DNA of 64,000 bases from Affinirhizobium straminoryzae (GCF_007004135.1 NZ_VJMG01000003.1:1-64000), one strand, 5' to 3'; counted from the stretch's first letter, positions 26,493 to 35,843 are shown. Numbers and translations are program-made. The notes: a model not told the origin generated them from the letters alone.

Positions 26493-27638
26493 ATGAACAG
26501 ACGCGAATTTCTGGCGGCAGGCTCTGCCGTTGCCGCAGCCAGCGCCCTTCCTTCCTTCGCCCTCGCCGATGACAAGACGATCCAGGTCTATAGCGGCTCG
26601 GACAACAACATCATCGACTTCTGGAACAACACCATCATCCCTGCTTTCCAGAAGGCCAATCCGGGCCTGAAGGTGAAGCTGATCGATGCCGGCGATGACA
26701 ACGGCCTTCGTGCCATTGCCGACCGCGCGCTCGCCGCGCTGAAGAGCAAGGCCGATCCGCAGGCCGACGTCTTCGAGAACTTCGATGCGCGCCTGCCGGC
26801 CGGCGGCGTGGATGCCGGTCTGTGGGTCACCTTCTCGGCGGCCAACGTTCCGAACTTCGGCAAGGTCAACCCGAAGGCCATCGACATGCCGCAGCAGCTG
26901 CCTTATCGCGGCTCGCAGGTTCTGCTCGCCTACGACAAGACCAGGCTCGACGCCAAGGACGCGCCGAAGACCTGGGAACAGCTGGTCGCCTGGATCAAGA
27001 AGAACCCCGGCCAGTTCATCTACAACCGTCCGGACAAGGGCGGCTCCGGCGGCAATTTCGTGCGCCGCGCGATCCACGAGGTGAATGGCCGCGACCCGTC
27101 GAAGTTCACCATTGCCAATTTCTCGGCCGACTATGCCGAAAAGTCGCTGACGCCGGCCTGGGCCGCGCTGAAGGACATCGCCCCCTCGCTTTACGAGAAG
27201 GGCGCCTATACCTCGGGCAACACCCAGTCGATCCAGCTTCTGTCGCAGGGCGTCGTCACCATGGTTCCGGTCTGGTCGGACCAGGTGCTGCAGGCCATCT
27301 CCCAGGGTGTCCTCCCGGAAACCACCGGCCTCGTTCAGCTGACCGATCTGGCGCTGTGCGGCGGTTTCTCGCGCCTCACCGTGTTCTCGAACGGCGCCAA
27401 CAAGGATGCGGCCCTCAAGCTTGCCGACTTCCTGCTGACCAGCGAGATGCAGTCGGCCGTCATCACCCAGATCGGCGGCTTCCCGGGCGTGACCTGGGAT
27501 AATATCGCGGCTGATCTGCGCGAAAAGTACAAGGACGTCGTGCCGACCTCCATCCCGACCTTCCCGGGCGGCGACTGGAATGCCGCCATCAACGATGGCT
27601 GGTACCGCAACGTCGCGACCGGGCTCGCACGCGGCTGA
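26493..27638 (+). CDS. ABC transporter periplasmic substrate-binding protein (AfuA/FbpA/PotD-like)
   Basis: A 381-residue solute-binding protein. The N terminus is a probable Tat signal (NRREFLAAGSAVAAASALP), cut after FALA near residue 25. The mature protein starts TIQVYSGSDNN and resembles the group binding ferric iron, polyamines or 2-aminoethylphosphonate. The ATG at 26493 has GGAG 8 bases upstream and gives the signal peptide directly. Permease genes follow 2 bases after the stop. Pho boxes upstream point to a phosphorus compound such as a phosphonate or phosphate ester rather than iron; this is inference. Confidence 0.85.
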   Translation: MNRREFLAAGSAVAAASALPSFALADDKTIQVYSGSDNNIIDFWNNTIIPAFQKANPGLKVKLIDAGDDNGLRAIADRALAALKSKADPQADVFENFDARLPAGGVDAGLWVTFSAANVPNFGKVNPKAIDMPQQLPYRGSQVLLAYDKTRLDAKDAPKTWEQLVAWIKKNPGQFIYNRPDKGGSGGNFVRRAIHEVNGRDPSKFTIANFSADYAEKSLTPAWAALKDIAPSLYEKGAYTSGNTQSIQLLSQGVVTMVPVWSDQVLQAISQGVLPETTGLVQLTDLALCGGFSRLTVFSNGANKDAALKLADFLLTSEMQSAVITQIGGFPGVTWDNIAADLREKYKDVVPTSIPTFPGGDWNAAINDGWYRNVATGLARG

Positions 27639-27640
27639 TC

Positions 27641-28531
27641 ATGGCAGACACGGCAATTCCGTCCGCCATCGGCGGATCCGAGCCGGCAATCGGGAGGGGG
27701 CTGAAAGGCCTCCTCCTCGTTGCCATTCCGGTCTTTCTCGTCGGCTGGCTGATCATCTACCCGATCATCGCCGCGATCCTCTCGACCCTGTTCGTTGACG
27801 GGCCGCAGGGCGTGCATTTCAGCACCGCCTCCTATCAGTTCTTCTTTTCCGATCCCTATAGCCGCGCCAATCTGGCGCTGACGCTGTGGACCACCGGCCT
27901 CTGCGCCGTGCTGCTGCTGCTCGTCGGCCTGCCGATTGCGCTCTACCTGCGCTTTTCCACCAGCCGCTTTGCCGATCTGGTGCAGAGTCTCGCGATCTTT
28001 CCGATGTTCGTGCCGTCGATCATCCTTTCCTATGCGCTGATCCGCACCATCGGCCCGAACGGCACGCTGGACATTCTGCTGAATGCCATTGGCCTGCCCA
28101 AGATCCCGAGCCCCTATCTGACCCCCTGGGGTCCGGTGATCGGGCTTGTCTGGGATAACCTGCCGCTTACCGTGCTGATGCTGACGGCGGGGCTTGGCAG
28201 CATTTCGAACAGCGCCGTCGAGGCGGCGCGCGATGTCGGCGCCGGCCCGATCCGGGTGTTCTGGCACATCATCCTGCCGCGCATGGGCAATTCCATCCTT
28301 GTGACGATCTCTTTCACGGTGCTCGGCATCTTCTCGTCCTTCACCCTGCCTTACGTGCTGGGCCCGGCCTCGCCGGAAATGATGGGCCCCTTCATGCTGC
28401 GCACCTTCAACGATCTCTACGATCCGCTGAACGCCAAGACGCAGGCCGTGATTTCCTTCGTCTTCTGCCTGTTCTTCGGCCTCTTCTATGTCTGGTCGAT
28501 CGCCCGCAACCAGAGGAGCCAGACGCGATGA
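27641..28531 (+). CDS. ABC transporter permease (first subunit)
   Basis: A 296-residue binding-protein-dependent permease with six predicted membrane helices. The EAA loop that contacts the ATPase reads EAARDVGAGPIRVFWHIILP (about residues 196-215). It forms the inner-membrane channel with the next permease. The gene begins 2 bases after the substrate-binding protein stop and overlaps the next permease by 4 bases (ATGA), so the four genes form one operon. Confidence 0.9.
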   Translation: MADTAIPSAIGGSEPAIGRGLKGLLLVAIPVFLVGWLIIYPIIAAILSTLFVDGPQGVHFSTASYQFFFSDPYSRANLALTLWTTGLCAVLLLLVGLPIALYLRFSTSRFADLVQSLAIFPMFVPSIILSYALIRTIGPNGTLDILLNAIGLPKIPSPYLTPWGPVIGLVWDNLPLTVLMLTAGLGSISNSAVEAARDVGAGPIRVFWHIILPRMGNSILVTISFTVLGIFSSFTLPYVLGPASPEMMGPFMLRTFNDLYDPLNAKTQAVISFVFCLFFGLFYVWSIARNQRSQTR

Positions 28532-29355
28532 TCCGGACCTATTCTTCCACGTCCGGCCGCTTTGACTGGACGGGTTTCCTCTTCGCCGTCGTGCTGGCCA
28601 TCGTCATCGCCGTCCCGCTTCTGGTCGTGTTCACCTGGGCCTTCACCGAGATCTGGCGCTATCCCGCCGTCATTCCGCAAAAGTTCGGCCTGCGCTTCTG
28701 GAACCAGACCCTGTCGCGCGCCGATGTGTGGGATGCCTTGTCGATCAGCCTGCAGCTCTCGGCCACCGTCACGGCGCTGTCGGCGCTGATCTGCCTGCCG
28801 GCAGCTTACGCCTTCGCGCGGATGAAATTTCCGGGCCGCGACCTGTTCTTCCTCTCCTTCCTGGCCTCGCATGCCTTTCCGAAATTCGGCCTGCTGGTCG
28901 CAATTGCCGCGATCTTCCTGCAACTGAACCTGATCGCCACCTTCTGGGGCGTGGTGCTGATCCAGCTGGTCGGCACGCTGATGCTGATGATCTGGATTCC
29001 GGTGGCAGCCTTCCAGGCGGTGGACCGGCGGATGGAAGAGGCCGCGCGCGATGTCGGCGCCGGGCCGCTGCGCGTCTTCTGGTCGATCACCCTGCCACAG
29101 GCCGGCCCGACAATCTTCGCCGCCGTGCTGCTCACCTTCGTCTCCACCTTCTACGAGACGGAAGGCGCCTGGCTGATCGGTGCGCCGCAGATCCGCACCA
29201 TGCCGGTGCTGATGATCAACTTCATCAACAACCAGGTCGTGATCCAGTATGGCGCGGTGCTCTCCGTGATCCTGTGGGTTCCGTCCTTCATCGCCCTGAT
29301 GTTTGCCCGCCGCGTCATCGGCACCGGTGCCTTCGCCAAGGGCTTTGGCGCCTGA
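28528..29355 (+). CDS. ABC transporter permease (second subunit)
   Basis: A 275-residue permease with six predicted membrane helices. Its EAA loop reads EEAARDVGAGPLRVFWSITL (about residues 171-190), nearly identical to that of the partner permease, suggesting a heterodimer descended from duplication. It starts inside the stop of the first permease and is followed after 29 bases by the ATPase gene. Confidence 0.9.
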   Translation: MIRTYSSTSGRFDWTGFLFAVVLAIVIAVPLLVVFTWAFTEIWRYPAVIPQKFGLRFWNQTLSRADVWDALSISLQLSATVTALSALICLPAAYAFARMKFPGRDLFFLSFLASHAFPKFGLLVAIAAIFLQLNLIATFWGVVLIQLVGTLMLMIWIPVAAFQAVDRRMEEAARDVGAGPLRVFWSITLPQAGPTIFAAVLLTFVSTFYETEGAWLIGAPQIRTMPVLMINFINNQVVIQYGAVLSVILWVPSFIALMFARRVIGTGAFAKGFGA

Positions 29356-29384
29356 AGCGCCATGCAATCATGAAAGAGTAGACC

Positions 29385-30473
29385 ATGGCCAGATTGACGA
29401 TCGAGAGCCTGCGCAAGTTCTTCGCCAGCACCGTGGCGGTCGATGATTTTTCGCTGGATGTGGCGGATGGCGAACTCGTCTGCCTGCTCGGACCCTCCGG
29501 TTCCGGCAAGTCGACCATCCTGCGCATGATCGGCGGCTTCGAGCAGCCGACCTCGGGTGCGATCCGCATCGACGGGCAGGATGTCGGCCGGCTGTCACCC
29601 GACCGGCGGCCGACGGGCATGGTGTTCCAGAGCCATGCGCTGTGGAGCCATATGAACGTGTTCAACAACATTGCCTTCGGCCTGAAGCTGCGCCACCTGC
29701 CGCGGGCCGAGATCCGCCGCAAGGTGGAGGCGGCCCTGGAACTTGTCGGGCTTGGCGGCTACGGCCATCGCCAGACCTTTCAGCTGTCCGGCGGCCAACA
29801 GCAGCGCGTGGCACTCGCCCGGTCGCTCGTGCTGGAGCCAAAAATCCTGCTGCTGGATGAACCCTTCGCCAGCCTCGACCAGCATCTGCGCGAGCGGCTG
29901 CGCGAGGAGGTACGCGATATCCAGCAGCGGCTCGGCATCACCACGCTCTTCGTCACCCACGGCCAGGACGAGGCGCTGGCGCTCGCCGACCGGATCGTGG
30001 TGTTGCGCAATGGCCAATGCGAACAGGCCGATGCGCCAGACGTGATCTACCGCAATCCGCAGACCCAGTTTGTGGCCGGCTTCATCGGCCAGATGAATTT
30101 CATCGCCGCCAATGTGGAAGGCGGCACCTTCCGGCATCCGGAGATGTCCGTTGCCATCGGTGCTCAGGACGGGCCGGCGGTTCTCGCCGTGCGCCCGGAG
30201 GCGCTGGGCCTTGTTGCGGCCGAGGGCGGAGCGGGTGTCACGGTGGTGCGCTCCACGGATTTCGGCAGCCATATCATGGTCGATGTGGAACTCTCTGACG
30301 GCACGCGCCTGAAGGCGATGACCAGCCCCGCGATGCGTTGGGAACGGGGCACCCGCGCCCGGCTGGTTCCCTCTGCCTATGCGCTTTACCGCGATAACAA
30401 GCTGGTCGTGTCCGGCACTGTTGGTGCTTCAACTGCCGCGCCCGCCTTCGGGGCGGCGCCGCTGGTGGTCTGA
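29385..30473 (+). CDS. ABC transporter ATP-binding protein (PotA/FbpC type)
   Basis: A 362-residue ATPase that powers the importer. Walker A is LLGPSGSGKST (about residues 35-45), the signature LSGGQQQRVALARSL (about 133-147), Walker B KILLLDEPFASLD (about 153-165) and the H-loop FVTHGQDEA (about 191-199). The C-terminal ~110 residues form a TOBE-like domain, as in MalK/PotA-family subunits. A short Ala/Pro tail ends the protein. It is last in the four-gene operon, followed by a terminator shared with the convergent IMPase gene. Confidence 0.92.
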   Translation: MARLTIESLRKFFASTVAVDDFSLDVADGELVCLLGPSGSGKSTILRMIGGFEQPTSGAIRIDGQDVGRLSPDRRPTGMVFQSHALWSHMNVFNNIAFGLKLRHLPRAEIRRKVEAALELVGLGGYGHRQTFQLSGGQQQRVALARSLVLEPKILLLDEPFASLDQHLRERLREEVRDIQQRLGITTLFVTHGQDEALALADRIVVLRNGQCEQADAPDVIYRNPQTQFVAGFIGQMNFIAANVEGGTFRHPEMSVAIGAQDGPAVLAVRPEALGLVAAEGGAGVTVVRSTDFGSHIMVDVELSDGTRLKAMTSPAMRWERGTRARLVPSAYALYRDNKLVVSGTVGASTAAPAFGAAPLVV

Positions 30474-30500
30474 ACCGGATCACGCCTGGATGAGCAAGAG

Positions 30501-30530
30501 AAAACGGCGGGTCCCGGGCCCGCCGTTCGT
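30501..30530. terminator. Bidirectional terminator between the ABC operon and the IMPase gene
   Basis: AACGGCGGG (30503-30511), loop TCCCGGG, CCCGCCGTT (30519-30527). Read leftward the stem is followed by TTTTCT. The position between convergent stops supports a shared terminator. Confidence 0.75.
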
Positions 30531-30555
30531 CATTCCGGGGGGCGGACCGGCCGCG

Positions 30556-31401
30556 TCAGTCCGCGGCGAAGCCTTCCAGCAACCAGGGATGCAGCGTGCC
30601 GTTGGAGGCGAGGATATCGCCGTGCCGGCCGATCTCGCCGCCGGAAAAGCCGGTGACGCGGCCGCCCGCCTCGCGGATCAGCAGCACGGAGGCGCCGTAG
30701 TCGTGCAGAGAGAGTCCATCCTCGAAGAAGCCGTCCAGCCGCCCGCAGGCGACATAGGCAAGCGAAAGCGACGCCGAGCCCAGCCGGCGGACGCCGGCGG
30801 TGTTGGCCATCAGCCGCCGCAGCGCCGCGAAATAGGTGTCTTCGCCTGTGCTCTTCACCTGTCCGGGGATCGGCAGGCCGGCGCCGATCAGCACGTCCTC
30901 GATGGCTGCGACCGGCCGGCAGGCCAGCCGCTCGCCATTGAGGAAGGCGCCCTGACCCTTCTCTGCGACAAACAGTTCGTCCTGCATGCTGTCATAGACC
31001 ACGCCGCAGGTGACCTCGCCCTCTTCGACGATGGCGATCGTCATGCCGAAATGCGGAATGCCCCAGGCATAGTTCGTGGTGCCGTCGATCGGATCGATAT
31101 AGATCCGCGGCGCACCTGCCGCCGCCTCGTGATTGGCGACAGCCTCCTCGCCGGTGATGGCGTGATCGGGGAAATGTTCGCGCATGCGCCGCACGATGAT
31201 CTCCTCGACGGCGACGTCGATCTCCGTCTGGTAATCGCGCGGCGCCTTGGCCACCATCTGGTCAGCATAGCGCCGTTTCAGGGAACGCCGCGCCAGTTCG
31301 CCGGCTTCCAGCGCAGCAGCGGCCATCAGGCGCACACGGTTCGAGGCATGTTCGGGCAGGCGAGGAGAGAGCTGGGGGGAGAGCATCACGACTGTCTTCA
31401 T
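30556..31401 (-). CDS. Inositol monophosphatase family protein
   Basis: A 281-residue Mg2+-dependent phosphatase of the IMPase/FBPase/CysQ fold. Metal-binding motifs are GEEA (about residues 93-96) and IDPIDGTTNYAWG (about 112-124, normally DPIDGTTNF). The third Asp is in LSLHDYGASVLL, where the family usually has WDxAAG. Substrate could be inositol phosphate, a nucleotide such as PAP, or a histidinol-phosphate-like ester; the sequence does not decide. The open frame continues upstream into tRNA-Phe, so the start was placed at the ATG at 31401; the ribosome site is poor and the ATG at 31386 is an alternative. Confidence 0.85.
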   Translation of the reverse strand: MKTVVMLSPQLSPRLPEHASNRVRLMAAAALEAGELARRSLKRRYADQMVAKAPRDYQTEIDVAVEEIIVRRMREHFPDHAITGEEAVANHEAAAGAPRIYIDPIDGTTNYAWGIPHFGMTIAIVEEGEVTCGVVYDSMQDELFVAEKGQGAFLNGERLACRPVAAIEDVLIGAGLPIPGQVKSTGEDTYFAALRRLMANTAGVRRLGSASLSLAYVACGRLDGFFEDGLSLHDYGASVLLIREAGGRVTGFSGGEIGRHGDILASNGTLHPWLLEGFAAD

Positions 31402-31556
31402 AGGTGCGGCAAAGAGGCGCCGGCACGGCTTCAAGGAGACCGAAAATTCTCCGATTTGTGCGACAAGGGTGTGAAATTTCCCTGAGATTTCAGGGAAAAT
31501 ACACACAAGTTGCAACAACCAGCAATTGGATCGCAACTGATAATCTGAAGAAATAA

Positions 31557-31632
31557 TGGTGCCCGGAGGCGGATTTGAACCACCGACACGCGGATTTTCA
31601 ATCCGCTGCTCTACCAACTGAGCTATCCGGGC
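31557..31632 (-). tRNA. tRNA-Phe (GAA)
   Basis: A 76-base tRNA on the minus strand beginning GCCCGGATAGCTCAGTTGG and ending CCTCCGGGCACCA. The anticodon loop gives GAA in a stem of GCGGA/TCCGC. The acceptor stem pairs fully and CCA is encoded. It follows the yacG group on the same strand and precedes the IMPase gene. Confidence 0.97.
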
Positions 31633-31703
31633 ATCTTGGTCTTTTGCGAGACCTTCGGGCTTCTCTCGAAGCCGCCGGGGCGTTTCCCCCGGGAGCGAGC
31701 GGG

Positions 31704-31731
31704 GTTATAACATCTTGTTCGGCCAAGGCAA
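31704..31731 (-). promoter_or_regulatory. Probable promoter of tRNA-Phe
   Basis: Read leftward, TTGCCT (31726-31731) and TATAAC (31704-31709) are separated by 16 bases, a good sigma-70-type promoter of the rhizobial CTTG form. It starts transcription about 65 bases before the mature tRNA 5' end. Confidence 0.6.
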
Positions 31732-31792
31732 GCACGTTGACGCACTTTTTTGACGGCTCTGTGAAAAACTTGCCAAGGCTTTGAAACTGAAA

Positions 31793-31822
31793 ACGAAAAA
31801 CGCGCCGTGCGGCGCGTTTTCG
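31793..31822 (-). terminator. Strong intrinsic terminator after yacG
   Basis: AAAACGCGCC (31797-31806), loop GTGC, GGCGCGTTTT (31811-31820). Read leftward the stem is followed by TTTTT, a textbook intrinsic terminator for the infA-maf-yacG group. Confidence 0.85.
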
Positions 31823-31832
31823 GTGTTGCGTC

Positions 31833-32045
31833 CTAGTCGTCGCCGGGTTCGGCGCGGGTTTCATCCTCGGCCACAGGAATGGCATAGGCGCCATTCAGCC
31901 ACCGGGACAGATCGAGTGTCCGGCAGCGATCCGAGCAGAAGGGGTAGTGATCGCGCACGGAGGGCTTGCCGCATTCGGGGCAGGGGCGCGTCTTGCGCAG
32001 CGGCGCCACCTTGGCGCCGGTCGGGGTGCTGTCGTCGGATGCCAT
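31833..32045 (-). CDS. yacG: DNA gyrase inhibitor YacG (zinc protein)
   Basis: A 70-residue zinc-binding protein. The four ligands form CPECG (about residues 22-26) and FCSDRCR (about 37-43), followed by the family segment [14 protein letters not shown]. YacG binds GyrB and inhibits gyrase in other bacteria. The acidic C-terminal tail is usual. It lies 9 bases downstream of maf and is the last gene before a strong terminator. Confidence 0.92.
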   Translation of the reverse strand: MASDDSTPTGAKVAPLRKTRPCPECGKPSVRDHYPFCSDRCRTLDLSRWLNGAYAIPVAEDETRAEPGDD

Positions 32046-32054
32046 GGCCTGTCC

Positions 32055-32675
32055 TCAGCCGTCTGCCCACTGGCGGGAGACCTCGAAGCCCTCGCCATTG
32101 AGCAGAAGCGACGTTTCATAAAGCGGAAGGCCCACCACATTGGTGTAGGAGCCGACCAGTTTCTGCACGAAGCTTGCCGCGATACCCTGGATGGCGTAGG
32201 CGCCGGCCTTGCCGCGCCATTGATCGGACGCAAGATAGGCCGCGATCTCGCGTTCGGAGAGCCGCTTGAAACGGACTTTGGTTTCCACCACCTTCTGCCG
32301 GAACTGGCCCCCGGGAGTGACGAGGCACACACCGGTATAGACCCAGTGGCCGCGACCGGAGAGAAGATGCAGCGCGGCGGACGCTTCGTCCATGTATTCC
32401 GTTTTGGAGAGGATGCGCCGTCCGACGGCGACCACTGTATCCGCCGAAAGGATATAGCTGCTGCGCCAGGCAGCGTCGCCCTGAATGGCGGCAAGGGCAG
32501 CCTCGGCCTTTTCGGAGGACAGGCGTCGTGCGAGCGAGCGGGGATGCTCCGATTTCTTCGGGCTCTCGTCGATATCCATCGGCATCAGGCGCGCGGGCTT
32601 GATCCCCACCTGGTTGAGCAGGTCGAGGCGACGCGGCGAGCCGGAGGCCAGGATGAGCTTTTGATCCAGAGACAT
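32055..32675 (-). CDS. maf: Maf-family nucleoside triphosphate pyrophosphatase
   Basis: A 206-residue Maf/YceF/YhdE-type protein. The N-terminal phosphate loop is [14 protein letters not shown] (residues 7-20), the second conserved segment SADTVVAVG, and the third [19 protein letters not shown] (about 148-166). Such proteins hydrolyse non-canonical or methylated NTPs and can arrest septum formation when overproduced. It lies between infA and yacG, a common rhizobial order. Confidence 0.9.
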   Translation of the reverse strand: MSLDQKLILASGSPRRLDLLNQVGIKPARLMPMDIDESPKKSEHPRSLARRLSSEKAEAALAAIQGDAAWRSSYILSADTVVAVGRRILSKTEYMDEASAALHLLSGRGHWVYTGVCLVTPGGQFRQKVVETKVRFKRLSEREIAAYLASDQWRGKAGAYAIQGIAASFVQKLVGSYTNVVGLPLYETSLLLNGEGFEVSRQWADG

Positions 32676-32717
32676 GGGGTTTCCTGCAGGCAGCGCGCCC
32701 GGATGCGGAAGGCCCGC

Positions 32718-32936
32718 TTACTTGAAGCGGTAGGTGATGCGACCCTTGGTGAGGTCGTAGGGGGTCATTTCGACGAGAACCTTGTCGCCGGCCAGAACGC
32801 GGATGCGGTTCTTGCGCATGCGGCCGGCCGTGTGGGCAATGATCTCGTGTTCGTTTTCGAGCTTCACGCGGAATGTTGCATTGGGCAGCAGTTCCGTTAC
32901 GATGCCCGGGAATTCGAGGACTTCTTCTTTCGCCAT
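32718..32936 (-). CDS. infA: Translation initiation factor IF-1
   Basis: A 72-residue S1-fold protein of standard IF-1 length. Family segments include [26 protein letters not shown] at the C terminus and the KGRITYRF strand. IF-1 binds the ribosomal A site during initiation. It heads the infA-maf-yacG group, with 148 bases between it and the upstream phosphatase gene where its promoter probably lies. Confidence 0.97.
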   Translation of the reverse strand: MAKEEVLEFPGIVTELLPNATFRVKLENEHEIIAHTAGRMRKNRIRVLAGDKVLVEMTPYDLTKGRITYRFK

Positions 32937-33084
32937 CTAGAGCTTGTCTTCCTGTCGTTGATAGGGATGTGGCCGGAAAGCGGCCGCAGCTTGAAAATTG
33001 CGCGGAAACTACACGTTCCCCGCCCGTTTGTGAACCTTGCATCTGCGCGAATCTGGCGGCGCCGTCAACGCTTGTCTTGCAGTG

Positions 33085-33573
33085 TCAGATCCGCTGTTCC
33101 TGCTGGACGCCGGTTCGTGCGAAACGCGCCTCGATCCGTCGCCACAACTCGTCGCGCACGCTGCGATAGGCCTCGAGCACCTGGTCGCGGGTGCCGCCTT
33201 CCACCGAGGGATCGAGGGTCGGCCAGTAAATCACCTCCACCGCACTGGAACGGGTGAGTTCCAGCGCCTGGTGATGGGCTTCCGGCGAGAGCGTGACGAT
33301 CACGTCGAAATAGTCGTCTTCCAGTTCATCGAGCGTGCGCGGCTGGTGCCTCTTCGGCATGGTCAGACCGATTTCGGAGAGCACCACCTCGACGAAGGGA
33401 TCGTGATCGCCAGCACGAACGCCCGCCGACTGGACATAGATATCGTGCGGCAGCAGGCGTTTTGCAATGACCTCCGCCATCGGCGAGCGAATGGCGTTCA
33501 TGCCGCACATGAAGAGAATGGCGCCCGGCCTTGCGTTCTGTCCGTCGGCGGCCGGCGCTTCCTCCACGCTCAC
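33085..33573 (-). CDS. Low-molecular-weight protein-tyrosine phosphatase-like protein
   Basis: A 162-residue member of the LMW-PTP/arsenate reductase superfamily. The P-loop is [14 protein letters not shown], matching C-x5-R-S with the nucleophilic Cys near residue 22. The general-acid Asp is probably in [11 protein letters not shown], near residue 121. The start is taken as a GTG whose TGA overlap with the UPF0262 stop gives GTGA coupling; a TTG nine bases upstream is possible. It is third in the hisD-UPF0262-phosphatase group, a conserved rhizobial arrangement whose meaning is unknown. Confidence 0.85.
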   Translation of the reverse strand: MSVEEAPAADGQNARPGAILFMCGMNAIRSPMAEVIAKRLLPHDIYVQSAGVRAGDHDPFVEVVLSEIGLTMPKRHQPRTLDELEDDYFDVIVTLSPEAHHQALELTRSSAVEVIYWPTLDPSVEGGTRDQVLEAYRSVRDELWRRIEARFARTGVQQEQRI

Positions 33574-34043
33574 CCCCGCCAATAGAGCACGCAGACAAGG
33601 GTAAACAGACGCCGGGCGGTGTCGAAATCGAGGGCAATCTTGCCCTTCAGCCGTTCCTGCAGCGTTTCCGAGCCTTCATTGTGAATGCCGCGGCGGCCCA
33701 TGTCGATCGCCTCGATCTGCGAGGGTGTCGAGGAGCGGATCGCCTCGTAATAGCTCTCGCAGATCATGAAGTAGTCCTTGATGATCCGCCGGAAGGGGGT
33801 GAGCGAGAGGATATGGGTGGCAACCGCCTCGCCGCCCTCGGTGGTGATGGTGAAGACGAGCTTCTGTTCGACCAGCGATATATTCAGCCGGTAGGGGCCG
33901 CCCTCATGGCCCGTGGGCTCGAAGCGGTTCTCCTCGATCAGGTCGAAGATCGCGACGGCCCGCTCATGTTCGACATCCGGCGTGGAACGGCCGATGCTGT
34001 CGTCCAGCACCACGTCGCACAGCCGGAAGTCGCCCTTGGCCAT
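33570..34043 (-). CDS. UPF0262 family protein
   Basis: A 157-residue protein of the alphaproteobacterial UPF0262 family. It starts [20 protein letters not shown] and contains [18 protein letters not shown] near residue 95. No catalytic motif, signal peptide or membrane segment is visible, and the function is unknown. It begins 3 bases after the hisD stop; the ATG at 34043 is preferred over a TTG one codon upstream. The downstream phosphatase overlaps it. Confidence 0.88.
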   Translation of the reverse strand: MAKGDFRLCDVVLDDSIGRSTPDVEHERAVAIFDLIEENRFEPTGHEGGPYRLNISLVEQKLVFTITTEGGEAVATHILSLTPFRRIIKDYFMICESYYEAIRSSTPSQIEAIDMGRRGIHNEGSETLQERLKGKIALDFDTARRLFTLVCVLYWRG

Positions 34044-34046
34044 CAA

Positions 34047-35345
34047 TCATCGCCCTCGGTTCAGACGGATGGAGACCGAGCGCGCATGCGCGTCGAGCCC
34101 TTCGGAATGGGCCAGCGTGATCGCGGCGGGACCGAGCGCGTTCAACTGGTCCGGTCCGAGCCTGAGGATCGAGGTGCGCTTGACGAAATCGAGCACCGAA
34201 AGGCCGGACGAGAAGCGCGCCGAACGGGCGGTCGGCAACACGTGGTTGGAACCGCCGACATAATCGCCGATCACTTCCGGCGTATGGCGGCCGATGAAGA
34301 TGGCGCCGGCATTGCGGATGCCGGGCAGCAGCGCATCCGGATCGGCGACCGCCAGTTCCAGATGTTCGGCGGCGATGCGGTTGGCCAGCGGCAGCGAGGC
34401 CGCAAGGCTCTCGACCAGAATGATGGCCCCGAAATCGCGCCAGCTGGCGGCGGCGGTCTCGGCGCGCGACAGCGTCTTCAGCTGGCGCTCCACGGCCTGT
34501 TCCACCGCTTCGCCAAGCGCCCGGTCGGTGGTGATCAGGATCGATTGGGCGCCGGCATCATGCTCGGCCTGGGCCAGCAGATCGGCGGCCAGCCAGTCCG
34601 GATCGTTTTCCGCATCGGCGATGACCAGCACTTCCGAGGGGCCGGCGATCATGTCGATGCCGACGGTGCCGAACACCTGCCGCTTGGCGGCGGCGACATA
34701 GGCATTGCCGGGGCCGACGATCTTGTAGACGGGCTTGATCGTTTCCGTGCCATAGGCGAGTGCGGCTACCGCCTGTGCACCGCCGATCCGGTAGATCTCG
34801 CTGACGCCGGCAATCCTGGCAGCCACCAGAACCGCCGGATTGATCGCGCCGCCGGAGGCCGGGCAGACCATGACGAGGCGCTCGACGCCGGCCACGCGGG
34901 CCGGCACGGCATTCATCAGCACGGAGCTCGGATAGCTGGCGGTGCCGCCCGGGACATAGAGCCCGACGGCCTCCACGGCCGTCCAGCGCGAGCCGAGGCC
35001 GACGCCGATCGCATCCTCGTAAATGTCGTCCTTCGGCATCTGGCGGGCATGGTGGCGCTCGATGCGCTCGGCGGCAAGCGTCAGCGCCTCGACCACTCCG
35101 GGTTCGACGGCTGCGAAGGCCTGATCTATCTCCGCCTCGGTCACCTGCATGCCGACGGCGGCGAGATCGACCTTGTCGAAGCGCAGGGAATAATCGTGAA
35201 GCGCTGCATCGCCTCTGGCGCGCACATCCTCGATGATGGAGCGCACCACCGTGTTGACGTCTTCGGAAACTTCCCGCTTCGTTGTCAGGAAGGCGGAAAA
35301 CTGCGTTTCGAAATCCGCCGACGCCTGCTCAAGCCAGATTGCCAC
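34047..35345 (-). CDS. hisD: Histidinol dehydrogenase HisD
   Basis: A 432-residue enzyme that oxidises L-histidinol twice with NAD+ to L-histidine, the last step of histidine biosynthesis. Family segments include GLYVPGGTASYPSSVLMN, the GPGNAYVAAAKR block, the zinc and catalytic region SILITTDRALGEAVEQAV with a downstream EHLELA, and the C-terminal RFSSGLSVLDFVKRTS. Translation probably starts at a GTG behind a purine-rich GAGGGGACGAG tract. It leads the group with UPF0262 and the LMW phosphatase. Confidence 0.95.
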   Translation of the reverse strand: MAIWLEQASADFETQFSAFLTTKREVSEDVNTVVRSIIEDVRARGDAALHDYSLRFDKVDLAAVGMQVTEAEIDQAFAAVEPGVVEALTLAAERIERHHARQMPKDDIYEDAIGVGLGSRWTAVEAVGLYVPGGTASYPSSVLMNAVPARVAGVERLVMVCPASGGAINPAVLVAARIAGVSEIYRIGGAQAVAALAYGTETIKPVYKIVGPGNAYVAAAKRQVFGTVGIDMIAGPSEVLVIADAENDPDWLAADLLAQAEHDAGAQSILITTDRALGEAVEQAVERQLKTLSRAETAAASWRDFGAIILVESLAASLPLANRIAAEHLELAVADPDALLPGIRNAGAIFIGRHTPEVIGDYVGGSNHVLPTARSARFSSGLSVLDFVKRTSILRLGPDQLNALGPAAITLAHSEGLDAHARSVSIRLNRGR

Positions 35346-35411
35346 TCTACTCGTCCCCTCGTACTCAAAACACCTCGGCCGCCCGCCCGGCGCGGCCGCA
35401 TGCCTTGCACC

Positions 35412-35843
35412 TCAGTCATGCTTCGGCAGGTTGCCGGTTCCCCAGGCGCCACCAGTATCGGCCAGCTGCGCCTCGATACATTCCACATCGAGGCTGATCG
35501 CCGCGCCTCCCGAAAGCGTCAGCTCGATCACGCCATCCGGGCCTTCACCGTTCTTCGTGAAGCGGATCGCGAGAAGCGCGTGGACATCGTCCCTGCTCCG
35601 GCGATCGACACCCAGCGCCCGCACGCCCTGCACCCGCTTGAAGGTGAGGGCGGCGCGTCGCCGTTCATAGCCCTTGTCACCGCGATCGGCCACTTCCCAG
35701 ACGAAACGGTTGACCACCAGCGAGAAGTGCCTGCGCTTCGGGCTCCAGTCAATATCATGCGGCTTGAAGACGCTGTCCTGCATATGCGCGGAAACGATCT
35801 TCAGGTCTTCCTCGTCCAGCGCCAAAAGCTTGAGATCCGTCAT
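35412..35843 (-). CDS. DUF2948 family protein
   Basis: A 143-residue cytoplasmic protein beginning MTDLKLLALDEEDLKIVSAH, the typical N terminus of DUF2948. Later segments include WSPKRRHFSLVVNRFVWE and a C-terminal acidic/hydrophobic strand. No function is known. In-frame starts at 35855, 35852 and 35918 are possible; 35843 best matches the family. It lies between murA and hisD on the same strand, with 66 bases to hisD, so it may be co-transcribed. Confidence 0.8.
   Translation of the reverse strand: MTDLKLLALDEEDLKIVSAHMQDSVFKPHDIDWSPKRRHFSLVVNRFVWEVADRGDKGYERRRAALTFKRVQGVRALGVDRRSRDDVHALLAIRFTKNGEGPDGVIELTLSGGAAISLDVECIEAQLADTGGAWGTGNLPKHD

Noticed and set aside
30556-31617. Extended IMPase frame with 72 extra N-terminal codons
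   Set aside because: The extension runs through tRNA-Phe, so translation from there is not plausible; the ATG at 31401 was used.
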